A stretch of DNA of 64,000 nt from JBDGYW01 sp964580055 (GCA_964580055.1 CAZOJI010000008.1:1-64000); one strand, 5' to 3'. Counted from the stretch's first letter, positions 34,999-45,035 are shown. Program-made: numbers and translations. Notes: generated by a model not told the origin, from the letters alone.

Positions 34999-35715
34999 TC
35001 AATCGGTGTTCCCGCCCGTTTTTGCAGCAAGCAGAGAGTCGAGGATCGGCCTCCAGCTTTCTATCGGCCGGTAGCCCGCAAACACCACCGTCTCAATTAT
35101 GAATGATGGGGCGCTCGTGATTTTGGCCTTTTGAGCGATCGATTCGGCCTCGTTTTGTACCAGCCATCGCGTTGCTCCAGTGTCGAAACACTCGTTCAGG
35201 CGTTCAATGTCGAGACTTGCCGAGTCGGCGAGATTGGTGAAGTAGGCCCTTGGCTCTTCCAGGGGTGCCCATTCCGCCTGATGCCGATAAAGCAGATCGT
35301 GTACGGGCCAGAATCTGTCCTGTGAAGCGGCGCACATCGCGAACTCGTGAGCGGCCGGTGAATTCGGGTGGAGCCGAGGGAGCGGGAGGTTCAGGAAGAT
35401 CAGTTTCACCTTACCGGTCTCGATGTACTCCCGTTCGATCTCCGGGAGGGTCAACCGATAGAACTCACGACACCAAGAACAAGCGAAATCGGTCGCCTCG
35501 TAGATCGTGATTGGTGCGGCCGGATCGCCCTTCGTGCGTTGCGCGATCAAGGGGTCCTGTGTCGAACAGGAGTCAAATCCCTTCGGAGCACTCGGAGCGA
35601 TTGCGCCGTGGTTGGATATCGTCAGCAACGCAGGAAAGACGACGCACGCGACGACCGACCAATCGAGCCTGGTAGTTCGCAGCTTCCGCGTTCGTTTCGT
35701 CGGCGCGCTCGCCAT
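34999..35715 (-). CDS. DsbA-like thioredoxin-fold protein
   Basis: A 238-residue secreted or membrane-anchored protein. An N-terminal helix (WSVVACVVFPALLTIS) acts as anchor or signal. The thioredoxin fold with the CSWC active site lies in EATDFACSWCREFYRLTLPEIE, and the DsbA helical insert is followed by the cis-Pro segment ITSAPSFII. It probably forms or reduces disulfides in the periplasm, for example for the cysteine-containing secreted proteins encoded nearby. It is 27 bases downstream of the lipoprotein gene. Confidence 0.87.
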   Translation of the reverse strand: MASAPTKRTRKLRTTRLDWSVVACVVFPALLTISNHGAIAPSAPKGFDSCSTQDPLIAQRTKGDPAAPITIYEATDFACSWCREFYRLTLPEIEREYIETGKVKLIFLNLPLPRLHPNSPAAHEFAMCAASQDRFWPVHDLLYRHQAEWAPLEEPRAYFTNLADSASLDIERLNECFDTGATRWLVQNEAESIAQKAKITSAPSFIIETVVFAGYRPIESWRPILDSLLAAKTGGNTD

Positions 35716-35742
35716 GTTTCTTCTCGCTACTCGAGCGGAGAT

Positions 35743-36531
35743 TCAGTACCTCCACCTGACGTCAGCGTTGTCGCGGTGAAGCGGAATTGACCTCGAGTTC
35801 ATCAGGCTGACGGAAAGACCCACATTCCAATAGTACTCCCTGAAAGGGTTCTCAGGATCGGTCCAAATCGCAACGAACCACCATCTACCCGGTTCGAGAG
35901 TGAAAGAAGCCACTCCGTTGCTGTCCGTGCTGGCACGTCGCGGTTCGCGTCCCGCCTTGGCGATGGCCGAGTCGGCGAGCGTCGGGTAGAGAGCGAGTGC
36001 AGTCCCTTCCCAGTCGCGGAGTGAGTCAGCCGCGCCAGCCACCCTCAATGCGAGTTCGTTGTCAGCGCCGATCTGATCTCGAATTGCGTCGTCCCGTTCC
36101 GCCGTGCTCTGCGCAAGCCTGCGGTATTGCTGTCGGAGGCGATCGTACGCGGCTGCATATGCGGCAGATCCGTCGGTTCCTGCAATATGGAGGGAGTCCG
36201 CCAGATGCCGCACACTGTCGTATATCGCCTGCCATGGTTGAAGTGATTCCACGAGTCCGGAGATGTCTGGCCGCTCGTAGGACAGCAATTCTGCTTCCAG
36301 GTCGGGAAACTCTGGACGGTCTACACCGCTGGCTTGGGCAAGCGAGTCCCGCAATGCGTCATGATCGAATGGTAGGGCAACGATCTCCAAGTTGCTCAGG
36401 GGCACGTCGTTAGGGTCGTAGGCGCGCACCTCGATATCGAAGTCGGACGGCAGACATCCGGAAAGACCTAGTAATGTGAAGCCGAGCCCGGTGCGTAGAT
36501 GCCTAGTTTTGTCGGGGCGTTGAAGTCTCAT
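35743..36531 (-). CDS. Lipoprotein with coiled-coil centre
   Basis: About 262 residues from ATG 36531 with a lipobox LGLSGC near residue 25. The mature part starts with a carboxypeptidase-regulatory-like beta region (IEVRAYDPNDVPLSNLEIVALPFDHD), continues with about 110 residues of charged helix rich in Ala, Arg and Asp, and ends with a second beta segment (ASTDSNGVASFTLEPGRWWFVAIWTDPENPF). No enzymatic motif is seen. The frame is open further upstream but those residues lack a signal peptide. Function unknown; periplasmic anchor or binding role is possible. Confidence 0.7.
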   Translation of the reverse strand: MRLQRPDKTRHLRTGLGFTLLGLSGCLPSDFDIEVRAYDPNDVPLSNLEIVALPFDHDALRDSLAQASGVDRPEFPDLEAELLSYERPDISGLVESLQPWQAIYDSVRHLADSLHIAGTDGSAAYAAAYDRLRQQYRRLAQSTAERDDAIRDQIGADNELALRVAGAADSLRDWEGTALALYPTLADSAIAKAGREPRRASTDSNGVASFTLEPGRWWFVAIWTDPENPFREYYWNVGLSVSLMNSRSIPLHRDNADVRWRY

Positions 36532-36644
36532 GCGGGTTCTGAATAGTCCATGTTTCCCAACGTAGTCCGGCCCGTTTGTGGTCATCCTGGCGAATCGCAT
36601 GGTTGGATTGTCTGCGTCCTGATGGGTTGAGCGCAAACGACCGG

Positions 36645-37586
36645 CTAGTCGACGACCACCTTGGGGAGGATGTAGCTCTTTGGATCTTGCGGGATGCCGT
36701 TCAGTAGGACCTCATAGTGCAGGTGAGGCCCGGTACAAATGCCCGTTTCGCCTACCTCACCTATCTTGTCGCCGCGTTCCACCATCTGACCTACTCGTAC
36801 TTCCCAATTGGAAAGGTGGCCGTACCGCGTCTTGAGACCGTTGCCGTGGTTGATCACAACCATCAAGCCATAGCCACCGTTCTCGAACGTTCGCTCCACT
36901 CTTCCCCTGGCGGCAGCGAGCACTGGTGCGCCCACGTCCGCCACGATGTCGAGACCCTCGTGGGGCAGAATCCTGTTGTGGATGGGGTGCATTCTCTGGT
37001 CGGAGAACCCGGAGATCTCGAAGCCGACCGTCGGCTCGATTGACGGGGTGCGGCGCAGCAGATCAACACGGTGCTGGAGTGTGTCGTGTGCGATGTCGAA
37101 GGAGGCTGCCAGCATGTTGGCTCTGCGAACCAAAGCGTCGAGGTCGGTACGCATATCGAGAGCACGTTGCCCGGCAGCACCTTCAGCGAGGAGAAGCTCT
37201 CGCTCTGTCCACTCGCCGACCGGCCCGCCTATGCCGGCTTGTTGCACTTCGGGGTCGGTTGGAACAAGACCGGCCAGAAGTCTCATTGTGCGGTCGCGCT
37301 CCTGTATGGCCGCTATCGAGTCTCCGACGGTGGAGAGGAGCTGCTCGGAGCGCGCGAGTTCCTCAGAGAGCAACTCGTTGCGCCGTTCAAGGCGGTCGAG
37401 TTGCGAAAGCGCAACTGCCTTAGAAATCGCGACATAGCCGACTGCCAGCGTGATGATTCCGCAGGTGACCAGAACGCCCAGACCCAACCGAAGCCAGGTC
37501 AGAGAGATCCGCATGGATCTGGTCACACCAGCTTCTGGAGGAACAACAACAATGGTCCATCGTTGTCTTGGTATCAAGAATGGCAT
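36645..37586 (-). CDS. M23-family peptidoglycan endopeptidase
   Basis: About 313 residues from the ATG giving MPFLIPRQRW; the frame extends further, to 37745, but a TTGACA promoter overlaps that region. A transmembrane helix (LGLGVLVTCGIITLAVGYVAI) is followed by a coiled coil of about 100 residues and a C-terminal LytM domain with HEGLDIVADVG and the TGPHLHYEV metal-binding motif; the intervening YGHLSN and GDKIGEVGETG are conserved. It cleaves or regulates peptidoglycan crosslinks in the periplasm. Confidence 0.87.
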   Translation of the reverse strand: MPFLIPRQRWTIVVVPPEAGVTRSMRISLTWLRLGLGVLVTCGIITLAVGYVAISKAVALSQLDRLERRNELLSEELARSEQLLSTVGDSIAAIQERDRTMRLLAGLVPTDPEVQQAGIGGPVGEWTERELLLAEGAAGQRALDMRTDLDALVRRANMLAASFDIAHDTLQHRVDLLRRTPSIEPTVGFEISGFSDQRMHPIHNRILPHEGLDIVADVGAPVLAAARGRVERTFENGGYGLMVVINHGNGLKTRYGHLSNWEVRVGQMVERGDKIGEVGETGICTGPHLHYEVLLNGIPQDPKSYILPKVVVD

Positions 37587-37715
37587 CCCACGGTTCAAAT
37601 TGTCGACATCAGTGTTCTGATTTTCGGCAATCTCGTAAGCTAGCTTGACTGCCACGACTCTGCGACGAGCCAACATGTTGCGACGGCAGCCCAATTGCGT
37701 TCGGCCAGGAGGAAA

Positions 37716-37745
37716 AAAGTAGACCTTGGGGCCAGAACATGTCAA
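37716..37745 (-). promoter_or_regulatory. Candidate sigma-70 promoter for the M23 gene
   Basis: Read on the minus strand, a perfect TTGACA (37745-37740) and TACTTT (37721-37716) are 18 bases apart. The start of transcription would be near 37709, giving a leader of about 120 bases. It makes the far-upstream start codons of the M23 frame unlikely. Confidence 0.45.
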
Positions 37746-37798
37746 GGTGATTTGTCACAAAAACGTGTCCGATATCTAACTCCATCTGCGACATGAGT

Positions 37799-39337
37799 TT
37801 AGTTGGGGCGGTCTGGTTTCGGGAACAGGGGCGCCAGCTTGGATACGGAGTTTCCCGCCATTGGCGGGTCGACGAGGTCGTTCCATTTTGCAAGCGCAAA
37901 TTCTGAACTGAATCCGAGCGATTCCCATACCTGCTGTGTCTTGCCCGGCATGAAGGGAGACAGCATCAGTGTAATCCTCGCGAGCGCTCTTGCGAGAGCA
38001 CCGAGTACCAACTCCAGTTCATCCTTGCGCCCTTCCTTGTGAAGCGACCAAGGAGCTTCTTCCTCTACGAACTGGTTTGCTCTCGTCACCAATTGCCAAA
38101 GCGCAGCACCTCCCTCGTGCAGGAGGTGAGAATCCATTGTTTTTCGGTATTCCTCAATTACCTCCTCGCCAAAACGATCCAACTCGGAATCGTTACGGTC
38201 GCCTGGGATGATGGCGTCTAGGTAGCGCTTTATCATCGCGAGTATGCGGCTCGCGAGATTACCGTATCCGTCGGCCAACTCCGATAGGTAGCGAGCGTCA
38301 AAGCGTTCGAAAGAGAAGTTGCCGTCGGCGTCCCAGGGGACCTCACGAAGCAGGAAATAGCGCAGGGCGTCGGGACCGTGTCTGTCGATTGCCTCTCTCA
38401 GAGAAAGAGTCACGCCTGCGCTCTTGGAGAAACGGGAGCCTCCGATGTTGACCCAGCCGTGGCACCAGACGCAGCGAGGCAGCGGCAGGTCAGCAGCCAT
38501 CAGCATCGCTGGCCAGAAAGCTGCGTGAAACCTGAGGATGTCGGGGCCTATGACATGAAGGTCGGCTGGCCACATCCTGTCCCAACCGGGGTCGGGAAAG
38601 CCGGTCGCAGACAGGTAGTTTATCAAAGCCTCCGCCCAAACGTACACTGTGTGTTCGCTGTCTCCAGGCCATGGTATTCCCCACGGCACGCTGGCTCGGC
38701 TGACCGACATCGTGTAGTTCTCGTCCCACTCTTTAACGACGTTTCGAATCTCGTTGAACTTCGATTTCGGTCTCACGAAACCTTCACTTCCGTCATGAGA
38801 CTGGTCGTAGAAGGTCATCAGTCGATCGCTGAATGACCCGAGTTTGAAGAAGAAGTTTGGTTCCTCGACCCACTTGACTTCACGTGTCGGGTGCTCGGGA
38901 CACTTACCGTCCTCGAGATCCTTGTCGCGTTTGAAAGCCTCGCAGCCAACACAGTAGAGACCGCGGTACACGCCTCGTTCTATTTGGCCCGCTTCCTGTA
39001 TTCGCCTCCAGAGTTCGTGCACCGTGCGGTGATGCCGTTCTTCGGTAGTGCGTATGAAGTCGGTGTGACTTATGGCGAGTTCCTGCCACATTTGCTGAAA
39101 TTTCTCTGCGATTCCGTCCACCCAGGTCTGCGGATCGACTCCATGCTCCTCGGCAACCTGGGCCACCTTCTGGCCGTGCTCGTCCATGCCGATGACGAAG
39201 TACACACGTTGCCCGCGGAGTCTTCTGTACCTCGCAACGCAGTCGGCTCCTATCTTCTCGAACGCGTGTCCCATGTGCGGCTCACCGTTCGAGTAGTCAA
39301 TTGCCGTCGTGATGTAGAACTTATCCGCCACGCCCAT
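37799..39337 (-). CDS. metG: Methionyl-tRNA synthetase
   Basis: A 512-residue class I tRNA synthetase. The HIGH motif appears as PHMGHAFEKI and KMSKS as SRFSKSAG. One zinc knuckle is present (CVGCEAFKRDKDLEDGKCPEH). VLGALARALARITLMLSPFMP and the anticodon-binding helices are seen at the C-terminus. It lacks the appended C-terminal tRNA-binding (EMAP/Arc1p-like) domain, as the protein stops near residue 512. It overlaps ricT by 17 bases and belongs to a dnaE-accA-ricT-metG cluster. Confidence 0.95.
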   Translation of the reverse strand: MGVADKFYITTAIDYSNGEPHMGHAFEKIGADCVARYRRLRGQRVYFVIGMDEHGQKVAQVAEEHGVDPQTWVDGIAEKFQQMWQELAISHTDFIRTTEERHHRTVHELWRRIQEAGQIERGVYRGLYCVGCEAFKRDKDLEDGKCPEHPTREVKWVEEPNFFFKLGSFSDRLMTFYDQSHDGSEGFVRPKSKFNEIRNVVKEWDENYTMSVSRASVPWGIPWPGDSEHTVYVWAEALINYLSATGFPDPGWDRMWPADLHVIGPDILRFHAAFWPAMLMAADLPLPRCVWCHGWVNIGGSRFSKSAGVTLSLREAIDRHGPDALRYFLLREVPWDADGNFSFERFDARYLSELADGYGNLASRILAMIKRYLDAIIPGDRNDSELDRFGEEVIEEYRKTMDSHLLHEGGAALWQLVTRANQFVEEEAPWSLHKEGRKDELELVLGALARALARITLMLSPFMPGKTQQVWESLGFSSEFALAKWNDLVDPPMAGNSVSKLAPLFPKPDRPN

Positions 39338-40388
39338 TCTCCGATCGTGGATCTTCTTTCTTGCTTCGAGTCTGTGGACCTTCGTCCGGGTTCTTTCGGC
39401 TCTTGCGGGGACCGCGTCTCCGTTTCCGACGCCGCTTCTTTGGCGTGATCGCTTCTACCGCCTCTTCGGTTGTGATTTTCTCGTTGCCCTCGTCAAAGCT
39501 GACCAGCGCCGACGGTGGTTTGCTCTCTCGTTTCCTGGCTTTGCGTTCCAGACTCGTCACTTCCTCCTTGAGTTCCTGAAGTCCCACCACTCGTGTCGAG
39601 CCATCCTCAGCTCTTAACAGGAGTCGTTCGCGAAGTATGTCCACCGATACGACCGTTTCAGAGCCGTTCGCACTCCTTATGGGACGCCCCTCCTTCGGAA
39701 ACCGCTTGCGGCTGGCGGCGTAGAAGTCATGTTCGTATCGGAGGCAGCAGAGCAGCCGGCTGCAGCCGCCTGAGATCTGCGAAGGATTCAGCGAAAGGCG
39801 TTGGTCTTTGGCGAGCGCGAGGCTCACGGGTTTGAGGTTGCACAACCAAGACGCACAACAGAACCTGCGCCCGCAACGTCCCACACCGTCCAGACGCCTT
39901 GCCTCGTCGCGGGCCCCGATCTGGCGCAACTCGATTCGCGTGCGAAAGAGGCCAGCGAGATCACGAACCAGCGCGCGAAAATCGACGCGAGCTTCGGCCG
40001 TGAAATACACGGTGAGCTTTTTCCGATCCCATTGCCATTCCGCGTCGCAGACCTTCATCGCCAAGCCGTGATGCTCGACGCGCTCAGCCACAGCCTGTTT
40101 GACTTCCTGCTCACCTTTGCTCAGTTCCTCGTGGAGGTGTATGTCTTCTTCGGAAGCTTCCCTGAGAACCTTACCAGCGCAATCCGCTCCTGTATTGGTG
40201 GAATCGCCGTTGTCGGCAGATGAGCATTTCTTCAGCGCCGAATCTCCGACCGCCGTTATTGTTCCGAGGTCTTGTCCCCGCTCTAACTCGACGATCACGG
40301 TATCGCCCCGAGTCAGCGGATACTCATTTGACCAGGAGAAACAATGCCTGCGGTTGCCCTTGAATTGGACCTCTACAAACTCAGCCAA
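39321..40388 (-). CDS. ricT: RicT-like PSP1-domain protein
   Basis: A 355-residue protein of the PSP1/RicT (YaaT) family. The PSP1 core includes RGDTVIVELERGQDLGTI and the Cys-rich segments VGRCGRRFCCASWL and GGCSRLLCCLRYE that bind iron-sulfur clusters in RicT. In Bacillus it works in RNA processing with RicA and RicF; in Gram-negative species its role is unclear. The C-terminal 70 residues are basic and low-complexity (PKKRRRKRRRGPRKSRK). Start is TTG at 40388, two bases from the accA stop. Confidence 0.88.
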   Translation of the reverse strand: MAEFVEVQFKGNRRHCFSWSNEYPLTRGDTVIVELERGQDLGTITAVGDSALKKCSSADNGDSTNTGADCAGKVLREASEEDIHLHEELSKGEQEVKQAVAERVEHHGLAMKVCDAEWQWDRKKLTVYFTAEARVDFRALVRDLAGLFRTRIELRQIGARDEARRLDGVGRCGRRFCCASWLCNLKPVSLALAKDQRLSLNPSQISGGCSRLLCCLRYEHDFYAASRKRFPKEGRPIRSANGSETVVSVDILRERLLLRAEDGSTRVVGLQELKEEVTSLERKARKRESKPPSALVSFDEGNEKITTEEAVEAITPKKRRRKRRRGPRKSRKNPDEGPQTRSKKEDPRSENGRGG

Positions 40389-40389
40389 C

Positions 40390-41355
40390 TCAGCCCTCTG
40401 CGAACAGGCCCATTTCGAAGTACCTTTCAGCGCGTGAACGGGTGAGGTGATCCGGCTTCTTCTTGATTAGCTCCTTCAGGTTCTTTTCGAGAGCGGCGTC
40501 GATGAACGCCGCTGCCCCAGCCGGATCCGTATGCGCGCCTCCGGCCGGTTCCTCGACTATTTCGTCGATCAGGTCTAGTTTGTAAAGGCGCTGAGCTGTC
40601 AATCCCAAAGACTCAGCGGCTCGTTCTCTGTGCGCCGCGTCCTTCCAAAGGATGGCCGCGCAGCCCTCCGGTGAAATCACCGAGTAAACGGCATGTTCCA
40701 ACATCAGCACTCTGTCAGCCAATGCTAGTGCGAGCGCGCCACCGGATCCGCCCTCTCCTATGATTACGGTCAAGATCGGCGTCCGTAGCGCTGCCATTGC
40801 CTCGAGGTTCTGCGCGATGGCGGAGGCCTGCCCCCGTTCTTCGGCGCCAATACCGGGGTAGGCACCCATAGTATCTACCAGAGTGATGACGGGCGCTTGA
40901 AATCGCTCCGCCATGTGCATTAGGCGCAACGCTTTGCGATATCCCTCGGGGTGAGCACACCCAAACATACGCCGCAGATTCTCCTTGGCATCGCGTCCCT
41001 TTTGTTGCCCGATCACCATGATCGGTCTACCGTGAAAACGGGCCCAGCCTCCTACTATTGCAGGGTCGTCCCTGAAGAGTCGATCACCTTTGAGCTCGAT
41101 GAAGTCGGTGAACAGCAACTCTATGTAATCGTTGGTATACGGACGGTTCGGGTGCCTCGCTACCTGTACCTTCTGTATCGGTGTGAGATGGTTGTAGATG
41201 TCGCGTCGCAGAGCTTCGAGCTTTGCTTCGAGAGGCTCGAGTTCCTCATTGACGTCCAGCTTCCGGTCCACCGCAAGACGTCTCAGGTGCGCGATCTGTT
41301 TCTCGAGTTCCACTATGGGCTTCTCGAATTCTGCATGGAATGGCTTGTCTGCCAC
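40390..41355 (-). CDS. accA: Acetyl-CoA carboxylase carboxyltransferase alpha subunit
   Basis: A 321-residue alpha subunit of acetyl-CoA carboxylase, the first step of fatty-acid synthesis. Family features include LTPIQKVQVARHPNRPYT, FTDFIELKGDRLFRDDPAIVGG, VIGQQKGRDAKENLRRMFG, TLVDTMGAYPGIGAEERGQ and IGEGGSGGALAL. The start is GTG 41355 with AGGTAGG upstream. It follows dnaE by eight bases. The beta subunit gene is not in this window. Confidence 0.96.
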   Translation of the reverse strand: MADKPFHAEFEKPIVELEKQIAHLRRLAVDRKLDVNEELEPLEAKLEALRRDIYNHLTPIQKVQVARHPNRPYTNDYIELLFTDFIELKGDRLFRDDPAIVGGWARFHGRPIMVIGQQKGRDAKENLRRMFGCAHPEGYRKALRLMHMAERFQAPVITLVDTMGAYPGIGAEERGQASAIAQNLEAMAALRTPILTVIIGEGGSGGALALALADRVLMLEHAVYSVISPEGCAAILWKDAAHRERAAESLGLTAQRLYKLDLIDEIVEEPAGGAHTDPAGAAAFIDAALEKNLKELIKKKPDHLTRSRAERYFEMGLFAEG

Positions 41356-41363
41356 TTTGTCAC

Positions 41364-44300
41364 CTACCTTGCTTTTGCCAGTCGCACCCGGCCGACTCCG
41401 GCCAGCTCCCGTACGGCGGAGAGAAATGAGTCGCTCAGATCCACGCGCGTGTTTCTGGCGCGAAGCCGAGTTTCCGTGCCATTACCGTCGCTCAAGGTCA
41501 CGAACACCGGGGCGTTGCCGGGATGTGCAGAACATAACGCCGCAAGTCCGCGTGCGACTTCTATACCGTCTCCAAGATCTTTGTGCCACTGGATTTCCAC
41601 GCCAAGCGCTCCAGATGATCGAAGCTGCGAGAGCGGTTCTGCGCTCTCGACAATGAACGGAGCGTGATCCTCACCACGGTCCCGGGCGCTGTAGGAGCCC
41701 GTCAGGAGCAGGGCGCTGTCAGCAACAATTGTGTCCGAAAGGTTACTCCAGGTTTCGGGAAAAACCAATGCCTCCGCGGTACCATGGAAGTCTTCGAGAG
41801 TCAATCTAGCATACTCGGAGCCGGTTTTTTTGCTGACGCGGCGTTTCACCGCTGTGACCACGGCGGCCACAGTTACTTGATGTTCACTCCAGGTGCTCAG
41901 AGTTGCGGTTGTCCGAGAACTCAGGATCTGCACCTCTTCTCGATAGCGGTCCAAAGGATGGCCGGATATAAAAAAGCCAATCACGTTCTTTTCGTTCGCC
42001 AGCCTCTCCGCTTCTGACCACGATGGTACCTCGGGGAGATCTTGGCTCCCGGAGGTATGTCGATCCTGGGGTTCCTCGCCGAATAGGCTCGCTTGCCCGG
42101 CGCTCCGCTCCGCCTGACGCAGTTGTGCCTCCGCCAGTGCCGATTCGAGCCCCGCATTGAGTTGCGCGCGATGTCCACCAAGCTGATCCAGAGCTCCTGC
42201 AGCTATCAATGATTCGAATACTCGCTTGTTGCATGTCCTGAGATCTACTCGCTCGCAGAAATCGGCCAGTGAAGCGAATGTGCCGTCGGAATCCCGGGCC
42301 TCTATTATTGAGTCGATTGCTGCACGCCCAGCATGGCGAATTGCGCCGAGCCCAAAGCGGATCTCCTTGTCACCAGTTACGGTGAATTTCCATCCCGATT
42401 CGTTAACTGACGGCGGCAACACTCGTATGCCCATTTCCCGTGCTTCACTTATGTATGCCACTACCTTGTCGGTATCTCCGATCTCCGACGAAAGCAGCGC
42501 AGCCAAGAACTCCGCCGGATAATGAGCTTTGAGCCATGCCGTCTGAAACGAAATGATGCTGTACGCAACCGAGTGCGACTTGTTGAAACCGTAGCGGCCG
42601 AACGTCTTGATTTGCGACGCGATTTCCTTCACTACGGTGCGGTCATAGCCTCGCTCTGCGCAGCGCTCCACAAACCTCTCCAACTCGCGCTCGATCAGCT
42701 CAGAGTCTTTCTTGCCGACTGCCTTCCGCAGAACGTCAGCCTCCGCTAGAGAAAACCCTGCAAGGACGTTTGCAATGCGCATCACCTGTTCTTGGTAGAG
42801 AATTACACCGAACGTGTGTCCAAGCACTTCGCGAAGGTCTGGATGAGGGAAGCTGGTATCCTCTTGTCCGCACTTGCGGCGGATGTAGACGTTGTGCATG
42901 CCTGAGTCCAACGGGCCGGGTCGTACCAGCGCATTTGTTGCGACGAGGTCATTGAACGTATCGCAGCGGAGCTGTCGCAACATGTCCGTACCGAGCGGTG
43001 ACTCGAACTGAAAAACTCCGGCTGTGCGTCCTGCGCGAAGGAGTTCGTAAGTGGTAGGATCGTCGAGGTCTATCTCATCGAAGTCCAGTTCGACTCCGTG
43101 GCGCTGGCGAATCATCTCCGTGGCATCGTGTATCACGGTGAGAGTACGGAGGCCAAGGAAATCCATCTTCAACATCCCGACCTTTTCCAGCGCAATCATG
43201 TCGAACTGCGTTATCAAAGAGTCGGTACCGTTCGCAGTGTTTCCGCTGCCGCGTTGAGGGGGAGTGCATACCGGCACGTACTCGTCCAGAGGCCCGGGTG
43301 CTATTACGACACCTGCGGCGTGAACTGATGCGTGTCTGGATAGCCCCTCAACCCTCTGAGCGAGGTCGACCAGGCGTTCGAGGTTGGAGTCTTTCCTAAC
43401 GAGGTCCGCGAGCTCTGGCACCTTTTCGGCTGCCTCCGCCACCGTAAGCGAGTACCCGGGGCCCGAGGGAATCAACTTCGCGATCTTGTCCGCGTCAGTA
43501 AGGCTTATCTGTAGCACGCGGGCGATGTCGCGCACCGCGGCGCGTGCCTTGAGGGTACCGAAGGTTATTATCTGGCCGACGCTGCGCCTCCCGTATCGCG
43601 CCCTGACGTATTCGATTATCTCACCGCGGCGTTCGAAACAGAAATCGACATCGATGTCGGGCATGGAAACGCGCTCGGGATTCAAAAAGCGCTCGAAAAG
43701 CAGGTCGAATCTGAGCGGGTCGACGGCCGTTATGTCGAGAGCGTATGCCACTAGCGAGCCTGCGGCTGAGCCGCGTCCCGGACCCACAGGTATCCCCTTT
43801 TCCCGGGCTGCCCGTATGAAGTCGTGTACTATGAGGAAATACCCCGAATATCCGAGGCGAGTGATTACTCCGAGTTCATATTTTAGTCTCTCGAGTACTT
43901 CGGGAGGTGCCGGGTCCCCGTAATGACGCAACATGCCTTCGGTGGCGAGTTCGACGAGTAATTCGTCCTCCGTGTTCTTGCCTTCGGGTAGGGGAAATTC
44001 CGGGACGAAGTAACGCTGCTCGAAGTCAAACTCACATAGGTCCGCCACCTTTTGCGTGTTATCCAGGGTCTCGGGATGGTCGCCAAACAGCTCGGCCATC
44101 TCTGCCTCTGACTTCACGTAGCTTTCCTGTCCATGGAACCGGAATCGCTCCGGGTCATCGAGGTCTTTCCCGGTTCCTATTGCGAGAAGGCAGTCGTGAG
44201 CCTGATAATCGGCACGGTCGAGGTAGTGGGCATCGTTTGTTGCGATTATTGGAAGGTCGAGTTCCTCGGACAATCGCAGCATTCCGTCTTGCACGACCCT

Positions 44301-44852
44301 TTCATCGGGAATTCCGTGGTCCTGGATCTCGAGCCAGAAATTCCCCGGACCGAAAGTGCCGGCATACCACTCTGCTGAGCGCCGGGCCTCTTCGAAGTTC
44401 CCCTTGCGGAGCCACAGCGCGATTTCGCCGGACAAGCACGCCGCCGAGCATACGACACCCTCCTTGTAACGCTCCAATGCTTCTCGGTCTATTCGTGGCC
44501 GCCGGTAAAAGCCTTCCAGGAAGCCGAGCGAGGAGAGCCTACAGAGGTTCTTGTATCCCTCGCGGTTCTTTGCGAGCAAGATGAGGTGTGAATACTGAGC
44601 GGGGGCATCGTGCGGTTTTTCCCGGGCGTGCCGGGAACCGAACGCAACATATGCCTCGAACCCGAGAATCGGTCTGATTCCGGCCGCCTTTGCAGCGGTG
44701 TAGAAACGCCAGGCTGCATACAGGTTCCCGTGGTCCGTAACCGCCAGGCTGTCCATCCCCAGTTCGGTTACCTTCTGGACCAGGCTCGGAATCCTGTTGG
44801 CGCCGTCCAGGAGCGAGTATTCGGAATGAGTGTGCAGGTGTACGAAACTCAT
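41364..44852 (-). CDS. dnaE: DNA polymerase III alpha subunit
   Basis: An 1162-residue replicative polymerase. It starts with a PHP domain (MSFVHLHTHSEYSLLDGA), then the C-family palm with GPGRGSAAGSLVAY (357-370) and the catalytic acids in MPDIDVDFCFERR (D399, D401, D403). The fingers and helix-hairpin-helix region follow, then an OB fold (TVAAVVTAVKRRVSKKTGSEYARL) near residue 980. Length matches DnaE1-type enzymes. Start ATG 44852. It leads the cluster dnaE-accA-ricT-metG. Confidence 0.97.
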   Translation of the reverse strand: MSFVHLHTHSEYSLLDGANRIPSLVQKVTELGMDSLAVTDHGNLYAAWRFYTAAKAAGIRPILGFEAYVAFGSRHAREKPHDAPAQYSHLILLAKNREGYKNLCRLSSLGFLEGFYRRPRIDREALERYKEGVVCSAACLSGEIALWLRKGNFEEARRSAEWYAGTFGPGNFWLEIQDHGIPDERVVQDGMLRLSEELDLPIIATNDAHYLDRADYQAHDCLLAIGTGKDLDDPERFRFHGQESYVKSEAEMAELFGDHPETLDNTQKVADLCEFDFEQRYFVPEFPLPEGKNTEDELLVELATEGMLRHYGDPAPPEVLERLKYELGVITRLGYSGYFLIVHDFIRAAREKGIPVGPGRGSAAGSLVAYALDITAVDPLRFDLLFERFLNPERVSMPDIDVDFCFERRGEIIEYVRARYGRRSVGQIITFGTLKARAAVRDIARVLQISLTDADKIAKLIPSGPGYSLTVAEAAEKVPELADLVRKDSNLERLVDLAQRVEGLSRHASVHAAGVVIAPGPLDEYVPVCTPPQRGSGNTANGTDSLITQFDMIALEKVGMLKMDFLGLRTLTVIHDATEMIRQRHGVELDFDEIDLDDPTTYELLRAGRTAGVFQFESPLGTDMLRQLRCDTFNDLVATNALVRPGPLDSGMHNVYIRRKCGQEDTSFPHPDLREVLGHTFGVILYQEQVMRIANVLAGFSLAEADVLRKAVGKKDSELIERELERFVERCAERGYDRTVVKEIASQIKTFGRYGFNKSHSVAYSIISFQTAWLKAHYPAEFLAALLSSEIGDTDKVVAYISEAREMGIRVLPPSVNESGWKFTVTGDKEIRFGLGAIRHAGRAAIDSIIEARDSDGTFASLADFCERVDLRTCNKRVFESLIAAGALDQLGGHRAQLNAGLESALAEAQLRQAERSAGQASLFGEEPQDRHTSGSQDLPEVPSWSEAERLANEKNVIGFFISGHPLDRYREEVQILSSRTTATLSTWSEHQVTVAAVVTAVKRRVSKKTGSEYARLTLEDFHGTAEALVFPETWSNLSDTIVADSALLLTGSYSARDRGEDHAPFIVESAEPLSQLRSSGALGVEIQWHKDLGDGIEVARGLAALCSAHPGNAPVFVTLSDGNGTETRLRARNTRVDLSDSFLSAVRELAGVGRVRLAKAR

Positions 44853-45005
44853 TGAACGCTGTAATCCCGCGCCCGAAACGCGGGAACTGAATCAGGCATC
44901 GGTGGATTGTTCGACGGGACGGCGGCCCAACGGAGGATTTGCAGGTCCGCCCCCGATGGGGACTTTCGAGTATTCACAGACATAAGCTACCCGGCAAAGT
45001 GGGCA

Positions 45006-45035
45006 TTGTCAAAACGCTCAAAAACGCCGTATGTT
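45006..45035 (+). promoter_or_regulatory. Candidate promoter in the 387-base gap before the M30 gene
   Basis: TTGTCA (45006-45011) and TATGTT (45030-45035) stand 18 bases apart, with an 11-base dyad GTTGT-G-ACAAC (45033-45043) next to the -10. The rest of the 44853-45238 gap between divergent dnaE and the peptidase gene holds no gene I can support. Confidence 0.35.
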
